Below, piece by piece: positions 33,901 to 43,926 of a stretch of DNA of 64,000 nt; position 1 is the stretch's first letter, and every line of letters begins with the position of its first letter. The position numbers and the translations under genes were made by a program. Source of the stretch: Dryas octopetala (lineage: Eukaryota; Streptophyta; Magnoliopsida; Rosales; Rosaceae); contig OY992833.1 of the NCBI GenBank assembly GCA_963921425.1, positions 20,731,454-20,795,453 on the forward strand. The letters are read 5' to 3'. The notes below the pieces were generated by a model. That model was not told the DNA's origin, made no database searches, and was given only the letters and a program-made list of their open reading frames with translations.

Positions 33901-36900
33901 GGTATTAAACAAGGTAAGAGACGAAACAGACACAGTTCCAATGCCAAGGACTGGAGAAGACACACCATTGGCATTAGTAATGAATGGTTTAGGACTACTA
34001 GATGACAAGGAGTGGAATGCATATCTATCACAAGTCATATGATCGGTGGCACCTGTGTCAATTATCCATGTATTTGGATAAGAATTAGCAGGAGTACGCA
34101 AAGCACAATAAGATATACCTGACTTAGCAGCAAAAATAGAAGTATTGACCAAATTTCCCTTAGGAGCCGGTTGAGTAGCCTTAAAAAGAGAGTCCCCTGG
34201 AGATGCCTTCATGCCTTTCGGATGCCATTCCGGATACCCATGAAGTTGAAAACACTTCTCGACCACATGGTTGGTACCATTACAATGAGTACATTTCCGA
34301 GTTTCATTCTTTCTAGTCCCGAACCGGTTACCACTTGAGGGTTTGGCCACCATGGCCATACTAGTATTATTAGGACCACCAAGCATGACATCCTGGCGAT
34401 TAGCTTCTGCACACACTGTAGCATAAGCAGTACGAAGATCAGGCAGAGGAGAGGTAGCAAGAATCCTTCCTCGAACACTATCCAAATGCGAATCAAGGCC
34501 AGCCAGAAAAACATATAGCCGATTAGCACTAACAATATCATTATACAACCCAATATCCCTCGAACATTCCATAGGACAAGGTTGAATTGCATCCACCTCC
34601 TGCCAAAGTTTTTGCAAAATACCATAATATTCTATAATAGTTCGACCATTTTGACGAGTGGAAATAACCTGACAATGAAGAGAATAAGCCTTGGAACCAT
34701 CCTGACTCACGGAATACTGCCTCTTGAGAGCGTCCCATATCTCCTTGGCTGTCGCCATACGAATGAACAATGATCGCACATCCTTGGTCATTGCATCCAA
34801 GAGCCAAGACTTAACCATGCAATTTTCATCTTCCCAGGCCTCGAATTCAGGTGAATTATGATCCGTAGCATCGGATGTGAACCTGAAACTAAACCCCAGC
34901 GCTTCCCGGCCTCGGACCTTATTCTGTGCATTTAAAGCCCACTCACCATAGTTCGTGTCATCAAGCTTTTCTGGTGTGATCACTGAGTCATTAAAAGTAA
35001 CTGGAGGAAGTGTAGGAGGTGCACTCAATTCAGCCTTCTTGCCATCAGCCTTGGGAAAGTCAGCCATGATACCAAACAACCAATACCAAACAGAGCAACC
35101 AAGCAACCAAGCAACCAAGCAATCAAAGTCACGGTGACAAACAGAGCAGACTAAGTGGCAGCAAGTTATCAACTGTCACTGCAATCGGAGGCGGCAAGGC
35201 AGAGAGCACAGACCAGCAAGCTAACGACGTCAGCAGCGGTTCGTCACAGTGAACAACGTCACGGTGACTGGTCACGCGCAGGCAGGGAGGTCGGCGTTGC
35301 GTCACAGGCGTCGTCACTGGCAGAGATTGGCGCACGCAGGCAGCGTCACAGGCAGGGAGGTCGGCGCGCAGGTGGTCAGCGTCGCGTCGGGCAAGCGGGT
35401 CGCTGGCGTCGCTGCTGGCGTTGCTGGCGTCGCGGCACTGCAGGTAGGAAAAAAAACAATCGACGCCGCAAGGAAAGACGGCGGCGCAGCACGAGAAGAC
35501 GGCGTCGCAACAAGAGAGGACGTCGTCGTCTGAATCGTTCCTGGAAGGCGGCGGCGTCGTCGTCGTCGTCTGGGTCGTCGTCGTCTGATACCAGCAGTGA
35601 GTCGTCGTCGTCTGGGTCGCTACCGTACTGGGCTGATGAAGATAGGTACAGAAAAAAAAAACTGATAGTTGTTTTTTTTTCCTCAGCAAGCAGGTGGATA
35701 CCAAAGTCACGCAAGGAACAAACAATAGAGCAAGATTAATCCCATGCACACAGCAATAAGGATTTACACAGAAATTCCCACGTAAGGAACAAGAAAACAG
35801 ATCAAGATCAACCCTAACACACCACCAAAACCTAAGTCTGACGAATAGGAGTTTGGGTGGCTCTGATACCATGTCAAACAATGTGTTTAGGGTTTAATAA
35901 TTTCAGCATATTTCATTAATCATATAAAAAAGGTATTTATACCTGTACAAGTGAGGGTCTAAATAGCAAATACATCTATTCCTATAATTACAAGAAAAAC
36001 CCATATAAACTAGGAATTTAACATTAGTGTTATAAAGTTGACATCAGACAACATAACTATTTAGAACATCTTGTATTTTTACTTTCTCCCTTTAACTCCC
36101 TCCCTTCCTCACTATATAACTACACTTAATACACTTCTTTTTTGAAGATTCCTGTTGTAATGTGCGCTGAGGATGGTTGCTTCCCTGGGCTTTACTGTTC
36201 AAGTTTCCTTAGTAATCCATGGCTGTCTGATGGATGCACAATGATAATATCTTCCTTCTGGGGCAGCTGTCAAGTGATACTTTCTGTGAATGTTTTGAGG
36301 TAACTACAATGATCGTTCATAGGACTCTGTCATGCAACTGCAGACCCTTTTTACCTATAATTAACTCATTACATTTATATGATATTACAGTGGGGAAGTA
36401 ATACGTATCAGCCCTACTGATTCAAATTTTTCATGGAATGTTCTTACACTGGACAGGGACAATATCATTGCTGGTAACGTCAAATGCTACTTTGTACTGA
36501 TAACTAGGTGGTCAAATTTAGAGAATTATAATAACGTCTTCTCTTGTTTGATTTTTGAAGTGTCTAGCAGTCCAGTGGATGTACCTCATATCAAGTATGG
36601 TTATAATGCTGATAAAGAAAGTAAAAATACTGCATGGAGTTGGTCAAATGTATCAAGCCCCACAAATGAATGCTCTCAGAAGGTCTATTAATTTCCTTTT
36701 GTAAATGTTCAATTATGTCTACATATGAAGATTAACTTCAATACTTACATTTGTTTCACTCAAGTTTATCCTTGCTACAGGTTAAATCTTTGCTCTCATC
36801 TCTTCAATTCAGTATAATGAAGATTCTTGTCAAGGATGTTTCTGATAGTCTAACAAAAGGTATTATATGCCAATTTTCTTTCTTGTGAGTCGTGTATTAA

Positions 36901-37587
36901 AATCTAATTAATTTTGATGTCCTGTATATGTTTGAAACCTTTCAGGTGCTAGCAAACCTTTTGAAGCTTTATTTATTTCTTCCAAAACTAAAAGAAATGA
37001 TTCATTTGATCCACTAATTGTAATCCTTCATGGAGGCCCGCATTCTGTTTCATTGTCAAGCTTTTCAAAGTCCATAGCATTTCTCTCATCAATTGGGTTC
37101 AACTTGCTACTTGTAAATTATAGGTAGGTTATAATTCTCCTTTTTACTTCATTCTGATTCTGTTCCATACATATCTGATTAAAGTTGATCTACTGATTGT
37201 ATTCTTACTGCAGATGACAAAACCATTTATATTTGTTTGGGTCCTTTGGCATTTTAGCATCCCATGCTTGAAAAAAGAAGCCTCTTTTAGATATTAGCAT
37301 ATATCATTAGCAATTCACTTGCGTTATTCTGACATCTTCATTAATCTCAGAGGTTCACTGGGGTTTGGTGAGGAAGCACTTCAATCTCTTCCTGGGAAAA
37401 TTGGGTCGCAGGTGCTTACTTACATATTTACCTTTATTTTTTTTACAGTAATCTTACTTTTGTTATGCTAGCTGGCGCTGCGCCTTCGGGGGTGCCTACT
37501 CCATACAACATATGTGCTTACATAGAGCCCTATTGTTGTGTGCCTTTTATACTATTTTAGTTATGTGCACATACTCATGTATGATTG

Positions 37588-37620
<33 letters not shown>

Positions 37621-39214
37621 CATTTACTTAATTAATATTCCTGTGGAAAAATAATTTACATAATGTGTGTATTTCTAGACCCTAATCTATTATTTTCTTT
37701 GTTTACAGGATGTGAAGGATGTACTGGTGGCTATAGATCATGTTATTGACATGGGGCTTGCCAGTCCCTCAAAAATTGCAGTTCTTGGTGGTTCTCATGG
37801 TGGCTTTCTGACAACCCACTTGATTGGCCAGGTTTGGTAGTTCTGCAAAAAGCATGACTATGCATGCATTGATCAGAATGTACATACTTACATGCGCGCG
37901 CCACTTGATTGGCCACATGTCAGTATGCATTTCAAGTTCTGGATGCCACTAGTTGATGGTTTTATATGGAGAACTCTCATTTCAAATACTAAACAGTCCA
38001 AATTTTGGACTGCTGCATATCTGTGTCCATAGACTAGTGGTCTTGGGCTTGCATTTGCTTCAAGCTTTTTATTTCTTTAAAGCATTAATGACTTATGAAC
38101 TCGTGGTAGATTGAATGCTTTAAAAGATGATATTACATGTATTTTTAGGTATACTTAAGAATTGGATAATCTTGTAATTGAAATGCTGCAGGCGCCAGAT
38201 AAATTTGTTGCAGCAGCAGCAAGGAATCCTGTTTGTAACCTTGCATTGATGGTGGGTACAACAGATATCCCTGATTGGTGCTTTGTGGAGGCCTATGGAA
38301 GTGAGGGTAAAAATAGCTACACAGAAGCACCTTCAGCCGAGCAGCTGACTCTCTTTCACAGCAAGTCTCCTATTGCACATCTCTCAAAGGTATGCTTGTT
38401 AGGTTTCTGCTACTATATTAGTGAGCTGATTCTTTTAATAGAGCAATGTTGGAATTGAAAAAAAATCTACAGAGATTTATAACTGAACAAAGTCAGCGCA
38501 ACAGTTAAATATTTTGATCAATATTATTATAATCTGCTAAGGAGTTTCTCAGCTTCTAACTTTTTTATTCTGATCTCTCTGCAGGTCAAAACCCCCACCC
38601 TTTTTCTTTTGGGTGCTCAGGATCTTCGTGTTCCAATCTGTACTGGATTGCAAGTAAGCCAATATGTTCCCCTCCTAATGAACCACACCAACACTTTAAT
38701 CTACTTTAATGTTTTGAAACGATAACAAGTGCTTGGGTAATCACTCTTCTGGGCTGCATTGCAGTAGAAAGTAAATGAAGCATTAAGAAACAATTGGAAT
38801 CTGAATCCATTCTTTCATCTTTTAAAGTGATTTTTTTGTTCCCCAACGAGGTTGTACTGGAGGGTGTTGAGAGTTTTTGAATATTTTGATGCATAGATGG
38901 TTGCGTAATTGTAATGATATGAGTAGAAAAGTGATTTGGATGTTTATTTTTTGTAGTATGCAAGGGCATTGAAGGAACAAGGAGTTGAAGTCAAAGTCAT
39001 TGTGTTTCCTAATGATACCCATGGAATTGAGAGGTAAAACACATGATCCAGATGTGCTTGTTCATTCTAGTCACTAGGCACTACTACAGCCAATCTCATA
39101 AAATTTCATCCTTGGGTGGTTTTAATCTAATTCAAATTCCTGTTTTGCAGGCCACAATCCGATTTCGAGAGCTTTCTTAATATTGGTGTGTGGTTCAAGA
39201 AGTATTTGTTCTAA
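27961..39214 (+). CDS. AARE: Acylamino-acid-releasing enzyme, copy 2, apparently intact
   Basis: Seventeen exons keep one frame with GT..AG introns: 27961-28111, 28283-28592, 28796-29017, 29114-29332, 29456-29530, 29912-30050, 36148-36299, 36391-36473, 36561-36682, 36781-36859, 36946-37123, 37351-37411, 37709-37831, 38192-38389, 38585-38653, 38957-39033 and 39151-39214. They total 773 residues, close to the roughly 760 of plant AARE. The N-terminal half is the beta-propeller (motifs WAPFPIEMTG, GQVVWAPP, VDSGAHSAT). The C-terminal alpha/beta-hydrolase has LHGGPH (oxyanion region), nucleophile S626 in GGSHGG, D717 in GAQDLRVP and H749 in NDTHGIERP. No targeting peptide is evident, so cytosolic or nuclear action is likely. 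Intron 6 is 6.1 kb because of a retrotransposon inserted antisense; splice sites either side are unchanged. The first ATG is used because the same start and context occur in copy 1. Confidence 0.9.
30543..30547. repeat. Target-site duplication, left (TTAGT)
   Basis: Five-base direct repeat matching 36024-36028. The single pre-insertion copy is visible at 20895-20899 in intron 6 of AARE copy 1. Confidence 0.92.
30548..30698 (-). repeat. 3' LTR of the copia element
   Basis: 151 bp. Identical to the 5' LTR except for one A fewer in the AAAACCC stretch. On the element strand it begins TGTTAAAT and ends TTTGACA, with a TATA-like GTATAAATACC inside. Confidence 0.95.
30699..30708 (-). promoter_or_regulatory. 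Polypurine tract next to the 3' LTR
   Basis: On the element strand TGAGGGGGAG abuts the LTR. The TGA at its left is also the stop codon of gag-pol, so the coding region runs right up to the tract. Confidence 0.85.
30706..35067 (-). CDS. Copia gag-pol polyprotein, uninterrupted
   Basis: Single frame of 1453 residues from the ATG at 35067; the open frame extends 35 codons upstream, but this ATG starts a typical copia gag. Visible landmarks: gag to about 250; zinc knuckle C259, C262, H267, C272; protease DTG at 337-339; integrase zinc residues H475, H480, C504, C507; catalytic D534, D597 and E633 (D-35-E spacing kept); reverse transcriptase with D1051 and YVDD at 1136-1139; RNase H acidic residues D1300, E1341 or E1343, and D1377. 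No stop or frameshift is seen, so the element may be capable of autonomous movement, though expression cannot be judged from sequence. The product acts in cytoplasmic virus-like particles and in integration (family knowledge). Confidence 0.95.
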   Translation of the reverse strand: MADFPKADGKKAELSAPPTLPPVTFNDSVITPEKLDDTNYGEWALNAQNKVRGREALGFSFRFTSDATDHNSPEFEAWEDENCMVKSWLLDAMTKDVRSLFIRMATAKEIWDALKRQYSVSQDGSKAYSLHCQVISTRQNGRTIIEYYGILQKLWQEVDAIQPCPMECSRDIGLYNDIVSANRLYVFLAGLDSHLDSVRGRILATSPLPDLRTAYATVCAEANRQDVMLGGPNNTSMAMVAKPSSGNRFGTRKNETRKCTHCNGTNHVVEKCFQLHGYPEWHPKGMKASPGDSLFKATQPAPKGNLVNTSIFAAKSGISYCALRTPANSYPNTWIIDTGATDHMTCDRYAFHSLSSSSPKPFITNANGVSSPVLGIGTVSVSSLTLFNTLFVPSLNCNLLSVSQLTASRGCVVVFFPTHCIFQDIHTKERIGSGRRDGDLYYLDGDTLGLDGVSQAHHVSGTQLVANKKKIWLWHQRLGHPSFSYLRRLFPSLFRGCNFQDFQCETCVLAKSHRIVFSSNDNKCGIPFGLVHSDVWGPAPLSTCNGVRWFVTFIDDCTRMTWIYFLHNKSDVCEVFQLFHKMVKTQFNHSIRILRSDNGGEYVNKGLTDYFGLHGIIHQTSCSYSPQQNGVAERKNRHLLEIARSLLIGGRVPTFLWGDALSSAVYLINRTPSSVLDFRRPLDVLADSCELPSILHLEPRVFGCVVYVHLHGHQRTKLEPRALKCVFVGYGRATKGYKCYHPPSRRFHVSMDVTFHEEQLFYECSAPSLQGENVGEGTNAIDMEFFNGFRLQDKKDEQCSIERSVGTVGEIPPLVDQSCLPTDSAVQCDSDLSDSSVFGGLFDDSTTLSPHTSPLIQSSPEASHEVHPISPSFSDDLNIQPESEPDTSRYKLPHRSTRGIPPTSFEPDPNAKAKYSINSHMSSHRLSESYKSFVHQLSSVSVPRNLQDALADSRWTKAMAEEMEALVKNKTWELVQLPKGKKPVGCRWVYAVKHKADGSIERYKARLVAKGYTQSYGVDYQETFAPVAKLNTVRVLLSLAANLEWPLLQFDVKNAFLHGDLEEEVYMDPPPGIPELEQSGMVCRLRKALYGLKQSPRAWFGRFSKSMKAAGYKQSNSDHTLFIKRRGNKRTVLIIYVDDMVLTGDDQEEMASLQTYLASEFEMKELGDLKYFLGIEVARSSHGIFLSQRKYVLDLLTETGMLACKPAATPIEQNHKLFESYNSAPTDRGRYQRLVGRLIYLAHTRPDIAYAVNVVSQFMHDPRKLHMDGVERILRYLKSAPGKGLLFSKHDHLDVIGFTDADWAGSADDRRSTAGYFTFVGGNLVTWRSKKQHVVSRSSAEAEYRGMANGICELLWLRRLLIDLGYKPKVAMKLFCDNKSAIEIAHNPVQHDRTKHVEIDRHFIKEKLEAKIVDFPFVKSEDQLADVLTKAVSSRIFDCSLIKLGMCDVYAPT
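35068..35859 (-). other. GC-rich leader of the copia element
   Basis: About 790 bp between the primer-binding site and the gag start. The part from about 35160 to 35640 is far richer in G and C than the rest of the element and is built from degenerate CGTCAC and GTC/GAC units (dense GTCGTCGTC at 35519-35620). Long open stretches exist on both strands, but this follows from the repeat composition and I do not call a gene. Confidence 0.7.
35860..35871 (-). promoter_or_regulatory. Primer-binding site (initiator tRNA-Met)
   Basis: On the element strand TGGTATCAGAGC follows the 5' LTR directly. It is the usual plant copia match to the 3' end of initiator methionine tRNA. Confidence 0.93.
35872..36023 (-). 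repeat. 5' LTR of the copia element
   Basis: 152 bp, one A longer than the 3' LTR and otherwise identical by eye. Confidence 0.95.
36024..36028. repeat. Target-site duplication, right (TTAGT)
   Basis: Matches 30543-30547. The following bases continue the alignment with intron 6 of AARE copy 1. Confidence 0.92.
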
Positions 39215-39560
39215 AGGAGGAGGCATTTCTCCCTGCTTTTTTATGGCCACAATTCAATTCGACTCTGAGAGCTTTCTTAATATTGCTGTTTTTATGGGCA
39301 ATACAAATCTATCATGAAGTAGTTTCAATTATCCTTTGACATAGGAATAACAAGAACGTTGCAATAGAAATGACAAGTATATATATTGCTTGAAAGATGC
39401 TCATGTTCCATTGCAATGTGTGACAATTAGAATCAACATTTTTATTTTATCTTAATGGTATCAAAGTTATCATTAAATTTAAAATACATAAAGTAAGAAT
39501 ATTATGATAGTTGAATTGAGGAGAGGAACTTACATGACACGGGGATACCAACAGTTGGTA

Positions 39561-39564
<4 letters not shown>

Positions 39565-39632
<68 letters not shown>

Positions 39633-39653
39633 TTCTCTTCTCTCCTCTCTCTG
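39565..39653. repeat. (CT)n microsatellite
   Basis: Nearly perfect CT tract to about 39623, then interrupted CT-rich sequence. Confidence 0.9.
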
Positions 39654-39675
39654 GCTTTCTTTTGTGATATCAGCC

Positions 39676-39724
39676 TGTCTCTGTTCCTATTACGGGACAC
39701 TGTCTCTGTTCCTATTACGGGACA
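39676..39724. repeat. Two-unit tandem repeat, 25-bp period
   Basis: TGTCTCTGTTCCTATTACGG starts each unit, at 39676 and 39701. The units are identical over 24 bp, so the duplication is recent. Confidence 0.85.
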
Positions 39725-40572
39725 TGTAAGTTATTTTCTGAATTGAGAAGCGTTAATGATTAAACAAATGAATATGTGCCAAGTTAATTTGTATATGTGA
39801 TGCAAAACTTCTTAGATTTTAATGGTTAATCTAATGGGGGGTCAACATTGCAGCAACGTTATGAATGATAATGTTAAAAGTGTAATTTAGCTAAAACCAA
39901 ATAGGTGTAAAGTGTAATAGACCTTTTAATTTTCCACAATCAAATGAATCAATTGTATCACTACCTACAACAACAATCAAACTCATTTACTGGAAAACAA
40001 CAATCAAGCTCTTATTATTTATTCTAGATATAAGTCAATAACAAGATGATATGAGCTTAGTCTTTATTCCACGAATAGCAAACATCATACTGACAAATGG
40101 ATTGACATTAGCCAAAGAAACAAAAACAAAAACATAAACGACAGCACATAGCAAGGACAACAAACAAAGAACAGCAAGAGAACCCCAAAATCCCATCAAA
40201 TTCAAGAAATTTAAGCCAAAATCCCAAACCCATCTCAGATTTAAATTTTCCTAAAAACTTCATCAAACCCTTAAACAAATCCCAGCGGGACTATGGAAAC
40301 TAGGTTGGATTTGCTCAATAAATCATCAAGCTTGAATGAATGGTGTTTGAGAAAGGGAATTGCATACCATGAATTTCATTTATTACAAATAAGTCAATGA
40401 TGACTATTTTGGAATTTAAAAAAATGTTCATTGTTCTATTTGAATAGTATGGAACCGCCGTGACTCACTGTGATTTGTTTAACTAAAGTAAATTATTAGA
40501 GTGACTGATTCAATTTTATTACGCGCTTATGTTCCTTAAATCAAATTATTAATTGAAGTGACTGATTCAATT

Positions 40573-40707
40573 TTAAGATTCACCTCCAAATTCATTTGTG
40601 ACTTTAACAAATCTTCTCTTTAGGAGTAATGTGCCTGCATCACCCATAACCATTGGGACCAACAAAAGCAACATCAGCAGTACAACATTTCCAATGAACG
40701 AAGCCAT
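40573..40707 (-). pseudogene. 44-codon secreted peptide frame, perhaps a truncated S-protein homolog
   Basis: From the ATG at 40707 the frame gives a short N-terminus, a strongly hydrophobic stretch (VVLLMLLLLVPMVMG) ending in a plausible signal-peptidase site, then about 20 mature residues ending FVKVTNEFGGES. The ending resembles the first beta strand of plant self-incompatibility S1-like (SPH) proteins, which are normally 120-150 residues. Here a stop follows at once and no continuation was seen in any frame. A TATA-like TATAAAAA lies at 40764-40771 on the same strand, about 60 bp upstream. It may be a decayed SPH gene or a genuine tiny secreted peptide. Confidence 0.35.
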
Positions 40708-41539
40708 ATTTGTTTGAGCAAGTTTTTTTATCTTGGTGAAAAAACACTTGGACACATCGTGTGTTTTTATAGTAGCTAGGTATCAAGGTTTCCTATCGTA
40801 ATCAATGGGATTCATAGAACCTAGAAACGTCTTCCTTAAAATATATACAAAAACAAGCACAAAAAGAAAAAAAAAATATACCGTAACGTTTTACTTGCCC
40901 AACCTTCCATATATTCAAAAAGAAAAATAATCATATATATGTTATAAAATAAATAATATAAGAGAGAATACAAAAAGATAAATAGAAAGAATTTGAAGTG
41001 TATTTTTTCCAAGAGAAATGCTATCTATTTTTTCAAAAGAAATACTATTTATCTTTTTCAATCTACCTTTTCCATGGAAGATAAATTAAAGAAGGTGGAT
41101 ATAATTCTCCTTTTTTCAAATCACAAACCTCCTATATATAGATGAGAGGATGACCAATGATAGAGTCTTTGAGTCTCCTACTTCATATCAAATAAAACTC
41201 TAGCTTAGTTATTATCCAGATATTATTACCTTTGATATATAAATATTAAAAATGAATAATATAAGGACATCCACATAAGCTACTAATATTTACAACAATA
41301 TAACGTACACTTTTCGGATTTACAACAATATAACACTTTTATTACAAATGTAAAAGTCTATAATTGTCCAATAACCGAAGTAACAGTTCTCATATAACCT
41401 ACGCATGCAAATGAAATCATGTCGTTATTGGCAATTACTTATGACTTTATAAGGATTATTTTGAAGATTTTCTTACTCATTTTTATAACTTTCTAAATTT
41501 TTAAGTTTGGAAGGTGTAGAGAATTTCATAATTTAAAAA

Positions 41540-42473
41540 GAGTGTTACTACTTGCACACTTTTTTTTTTTTTGCACACTCGGTCACTCCTTATTACTTAA
41601 TTAGTGAATTTATAAATTTACCCCATTATGAAAATACCCTAAAGTCATATTTGTTTGGCTATAATCCAAAGCTTGGAATGAGAATTGGATTCTATTCCAA
41701 AAATACTTGATGTTTGATTGACTGGAAATGAAATAAAACTAAGGAATTAACCTTAATCGACTGTAAACTAATTTCATCAAAAATGAAGAATAGAAATACC
41801 ATAAGGGGAGTGGTATTTCTATTTCATAATTAATCTGGAATGTAAAAATTACTATATATTTATTTATTATTTAGCTATATTGAAAAATTAGAAAATATAA
41901 TAGAAAAGATTATGTTGAGAAATAGGAAATATTGGCACATATCTTTCCTATTATATTGATATGTGTTAATTATCAAATTAGAAAATATAATTGAAAATAT
42001 TACCAATAACAATAATTATATTTTTGTTCCAAACATTTGAATAGGAATTGAAAACTCTTAATAGACAAAAATAGGAGTGCCATTACTATTTATATTCTAG
42101 GATCCTGGTGAAACAAACGGGCCTTAAACCAACACACCCTTCTAAAACACACCCCAACTCTCTTCTTCCTATTTTTTTTTTCTTCTTTCATCTCCTTCTT
42201 CGTCTGGCAGTCTGCAACTCTTTCCTCAGCTGCTGCAAAATTCTCAGCTCTGCCTGCCCACCAGAGTAGGCAAACGATAAGTTCAGCCACTGAGGCCTCG
42301 ACGACGATGACAGTCCGAACCCACACTCTGCCTCCTTGCCTCCGGTCACCGAAGTGACCTTGTAGTGAATTATGGCGACTGGGTCTCCTCTCTCGCCCCA
42401 TAAAAAAGAAGAACAAAAAAAAAAGGGCCGTATAAAAAAGAAGGAAAAAAAAAAAGTGCAAACAGCAGCACTC
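41540..42473. mobile_element. Candidate hAT-like TIR element inside copy A
   Basis: The left end reads GAGTGTTACTACTTGCACAC and the right end, on the other strand, GAGTGCTGCTGTTTGCAC, each followed by a T-rich run. Flanking 8-mers are TTTAAAAA and ATTAAAAA, a 7/8 match compatible with a decayed 8-bp duplication. No transposase is seen, so it would be non-autonomous. Its ends resemble those of the element at 55276-56523. Confidence 0.5.
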
Positions 42474-42882
42474 ATTAAAAAATGAGATATGACTATATTA
42501 GTCTTAATTGGGTTATAGAACCACCGATTACCGTAATGGGCCAATTCGATCCAGTTAACAAGTCAACATGCTGGATCTGAACCTTATTTTGATGGGTCGA
42601 GCCAACGTGGCCCGTTTACCGAGTTTAGTATTTGACTTCTTTGCGTCTCTATTATGGTGTGTTTGGATGGAGGAAAAAAATTTAGAATTTAAATAAAACT
42701 TAGCATTTAAGAAGTTACATGATTTAATTTTCTTATTTGGATCAATAAATACAGAATTTTATAAATTCTAAATGAAAAAAAGCTTGGGATTTGAAGATTG
42801 TAAATTTCAACTTTAAATTCCACTTAAATTGGTGTCATTTTCAAAATTTCAATTTTTACAAAATAAAAATAAGTCGTGTCGA

Positions 42883-43048
42883 CCATGCCAACACTACCAC
42901 CATCGCCGCCAACGTCACCACCATTAACACCACCATCGCCGCCAACGTCACCATCATTAACACCACCGCCCCCGCCACCACTGTCCCCACCACCCCTGAT
43001 GCCGCTGCTGACACCATCACCACTGCCGCCGCCACCACCAACACCCTA
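42883..43048. repeat. CCA/CAC-rich minisatellite in copy A
   Basis: Degenerate units such as CCACCATCGCCGCCAACGT. Open frames across it are repeat artefacts. Confidence 0.8.
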
Positions 43049-43187
43049 ATTTTAGCCGTCACCATTTCTCCCACCGCTTATGGGTCATCACCCCTACCAA
43101 TATGGTCAACTCACCATAAACATTATTTTTATTATTGTCACTATCACCATCACTCTTTTTAATTGACGCATCAAAAATTAAAACTAT

Positions 43188-43678
43188 CATAAATTTTTTT
43201 GATACTTCCATTAAAACATTTTCTCTATAATTTCATTACTTAATTAGGGTTCTAAACCTAATGATAGCTGTTTGTTTCTGGAAGGAAATTGCTAAAACTG
43301 TCTAGCCTACAGAATCTTTTATTCTATAATATTGCTACGTACTTATGTGATTTTGTTGTACATATTTCTATACCAAGCCTATAAATTAAACATGCATGGA
43401 GCAAACAGCATGACATGATGTCATGTAAAATTGGGTTTTCTGATACATATTCATGGTTTTACTAATGAGTTATTTTTAGAGTTAATATAAATAAAGAAGA
43501 TTTAGAGTTCAGTACATTTTATGAGTTTTTCTTAAACTAAAACCGGTAGTGATTTAGATTTTTTAATTAAGTAATTTTATTTTTCTTCTTTGACGTCTTT
43601 ATGTTAGGTTTTAACTCCAAAATTTTAGGCTCCGCTTGAAATCTCGAATTTAAAACCTAACATATAGTCTCTACAAAT
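43188..43678. other. Spacer between direct copies A and B
   Basis: AT-rich unique sequence of about 490 bp. No gene or repeat structure recognised. Confidence 0.5.
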
Positions 43679-43926
43679 ACAACAATATAACGTACACTTT
43701 TCGGATTTACAACAATATAACACTTTTATTACAAATGTAAAAGTCTATAATTGTCCAATAACCGAAGTAACAGTTCTCATATAACCTACGCATGCAACTG
43801 AAATCATGTTGTTATTGGCAATTACTTATGACTTTATAAGGATTATTTTGAAGATTTTCTTACTCATTTTTATAACTTTCTAAATTTTTAAGTTTGGAAG
43901 GTGTAGAGAATTTCATAATTTAAAAA

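Larger units (their letters stand above)
30548..36023 (-). mobile_element. Complete Ty1/copia LTR retrotransposon
   Basis: The element is 5476 bp and oriented opposite to the host gene. It has LTRs of 151 and 152 bp starting TG and ending CA, a 5-bp duplication, a primer-binding site, a purine tract and one uninterrupted gag-pol frame. Domain order is gag, zinc knuckle, protease, integrase, reverse transcriptase, RNase H, which is the copia order. The two LTRs differ by one A indel only, so insertion is very recent on the scale of plant LTR decay (inference). It lies in intron 6 of AARE copy 2. Confidence 0.96.
26340..39491 (+). repeat. Tandem duplication unit 2 (AARE copy 2 with flanks)
   Basis: Second member of the direct duplication. 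Its extra length over unit 1 is mostly the 5.5-kb retrotransposon at 30548-36023. Confidence 0.85.
39492..41291. other. Intergenic region right of the AARE pair
   Basis: Contains a CT microsatellite, a short tandem repeat and a small peptide frame (separate entries). The rest is AT-rich with no other gene seen. Confidence 0.5.
41292..43187. repeat. Direct duplication, copy A
   Basis: About 1.9 kb repeated as copy B (43679-46174), starting at ACAACAATATAACGTACAC and ending near AAAATTAAAACTAT. Copies differ by scattered substitutions. The central segment (42236-42420) is unlike its counterpart in copy B (45206-45402). Confidence 0.88.

Noticed and set aside
35129..35881. Long open frames on both strands in the copia leader (250 codons minus, 194 codons plus)
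   Set aside because: Composition follows from CGTC-type repeats; no motif is seen, and the minus frame crosses the primer-binding site into the LTR.
42791..43162. Thr/Pro-rich frame resembling a cell-wall protein
   Set aside because: Degenerate CCA/CAC satellite without signal peptide or start context; the same artefact occurs in copy B.
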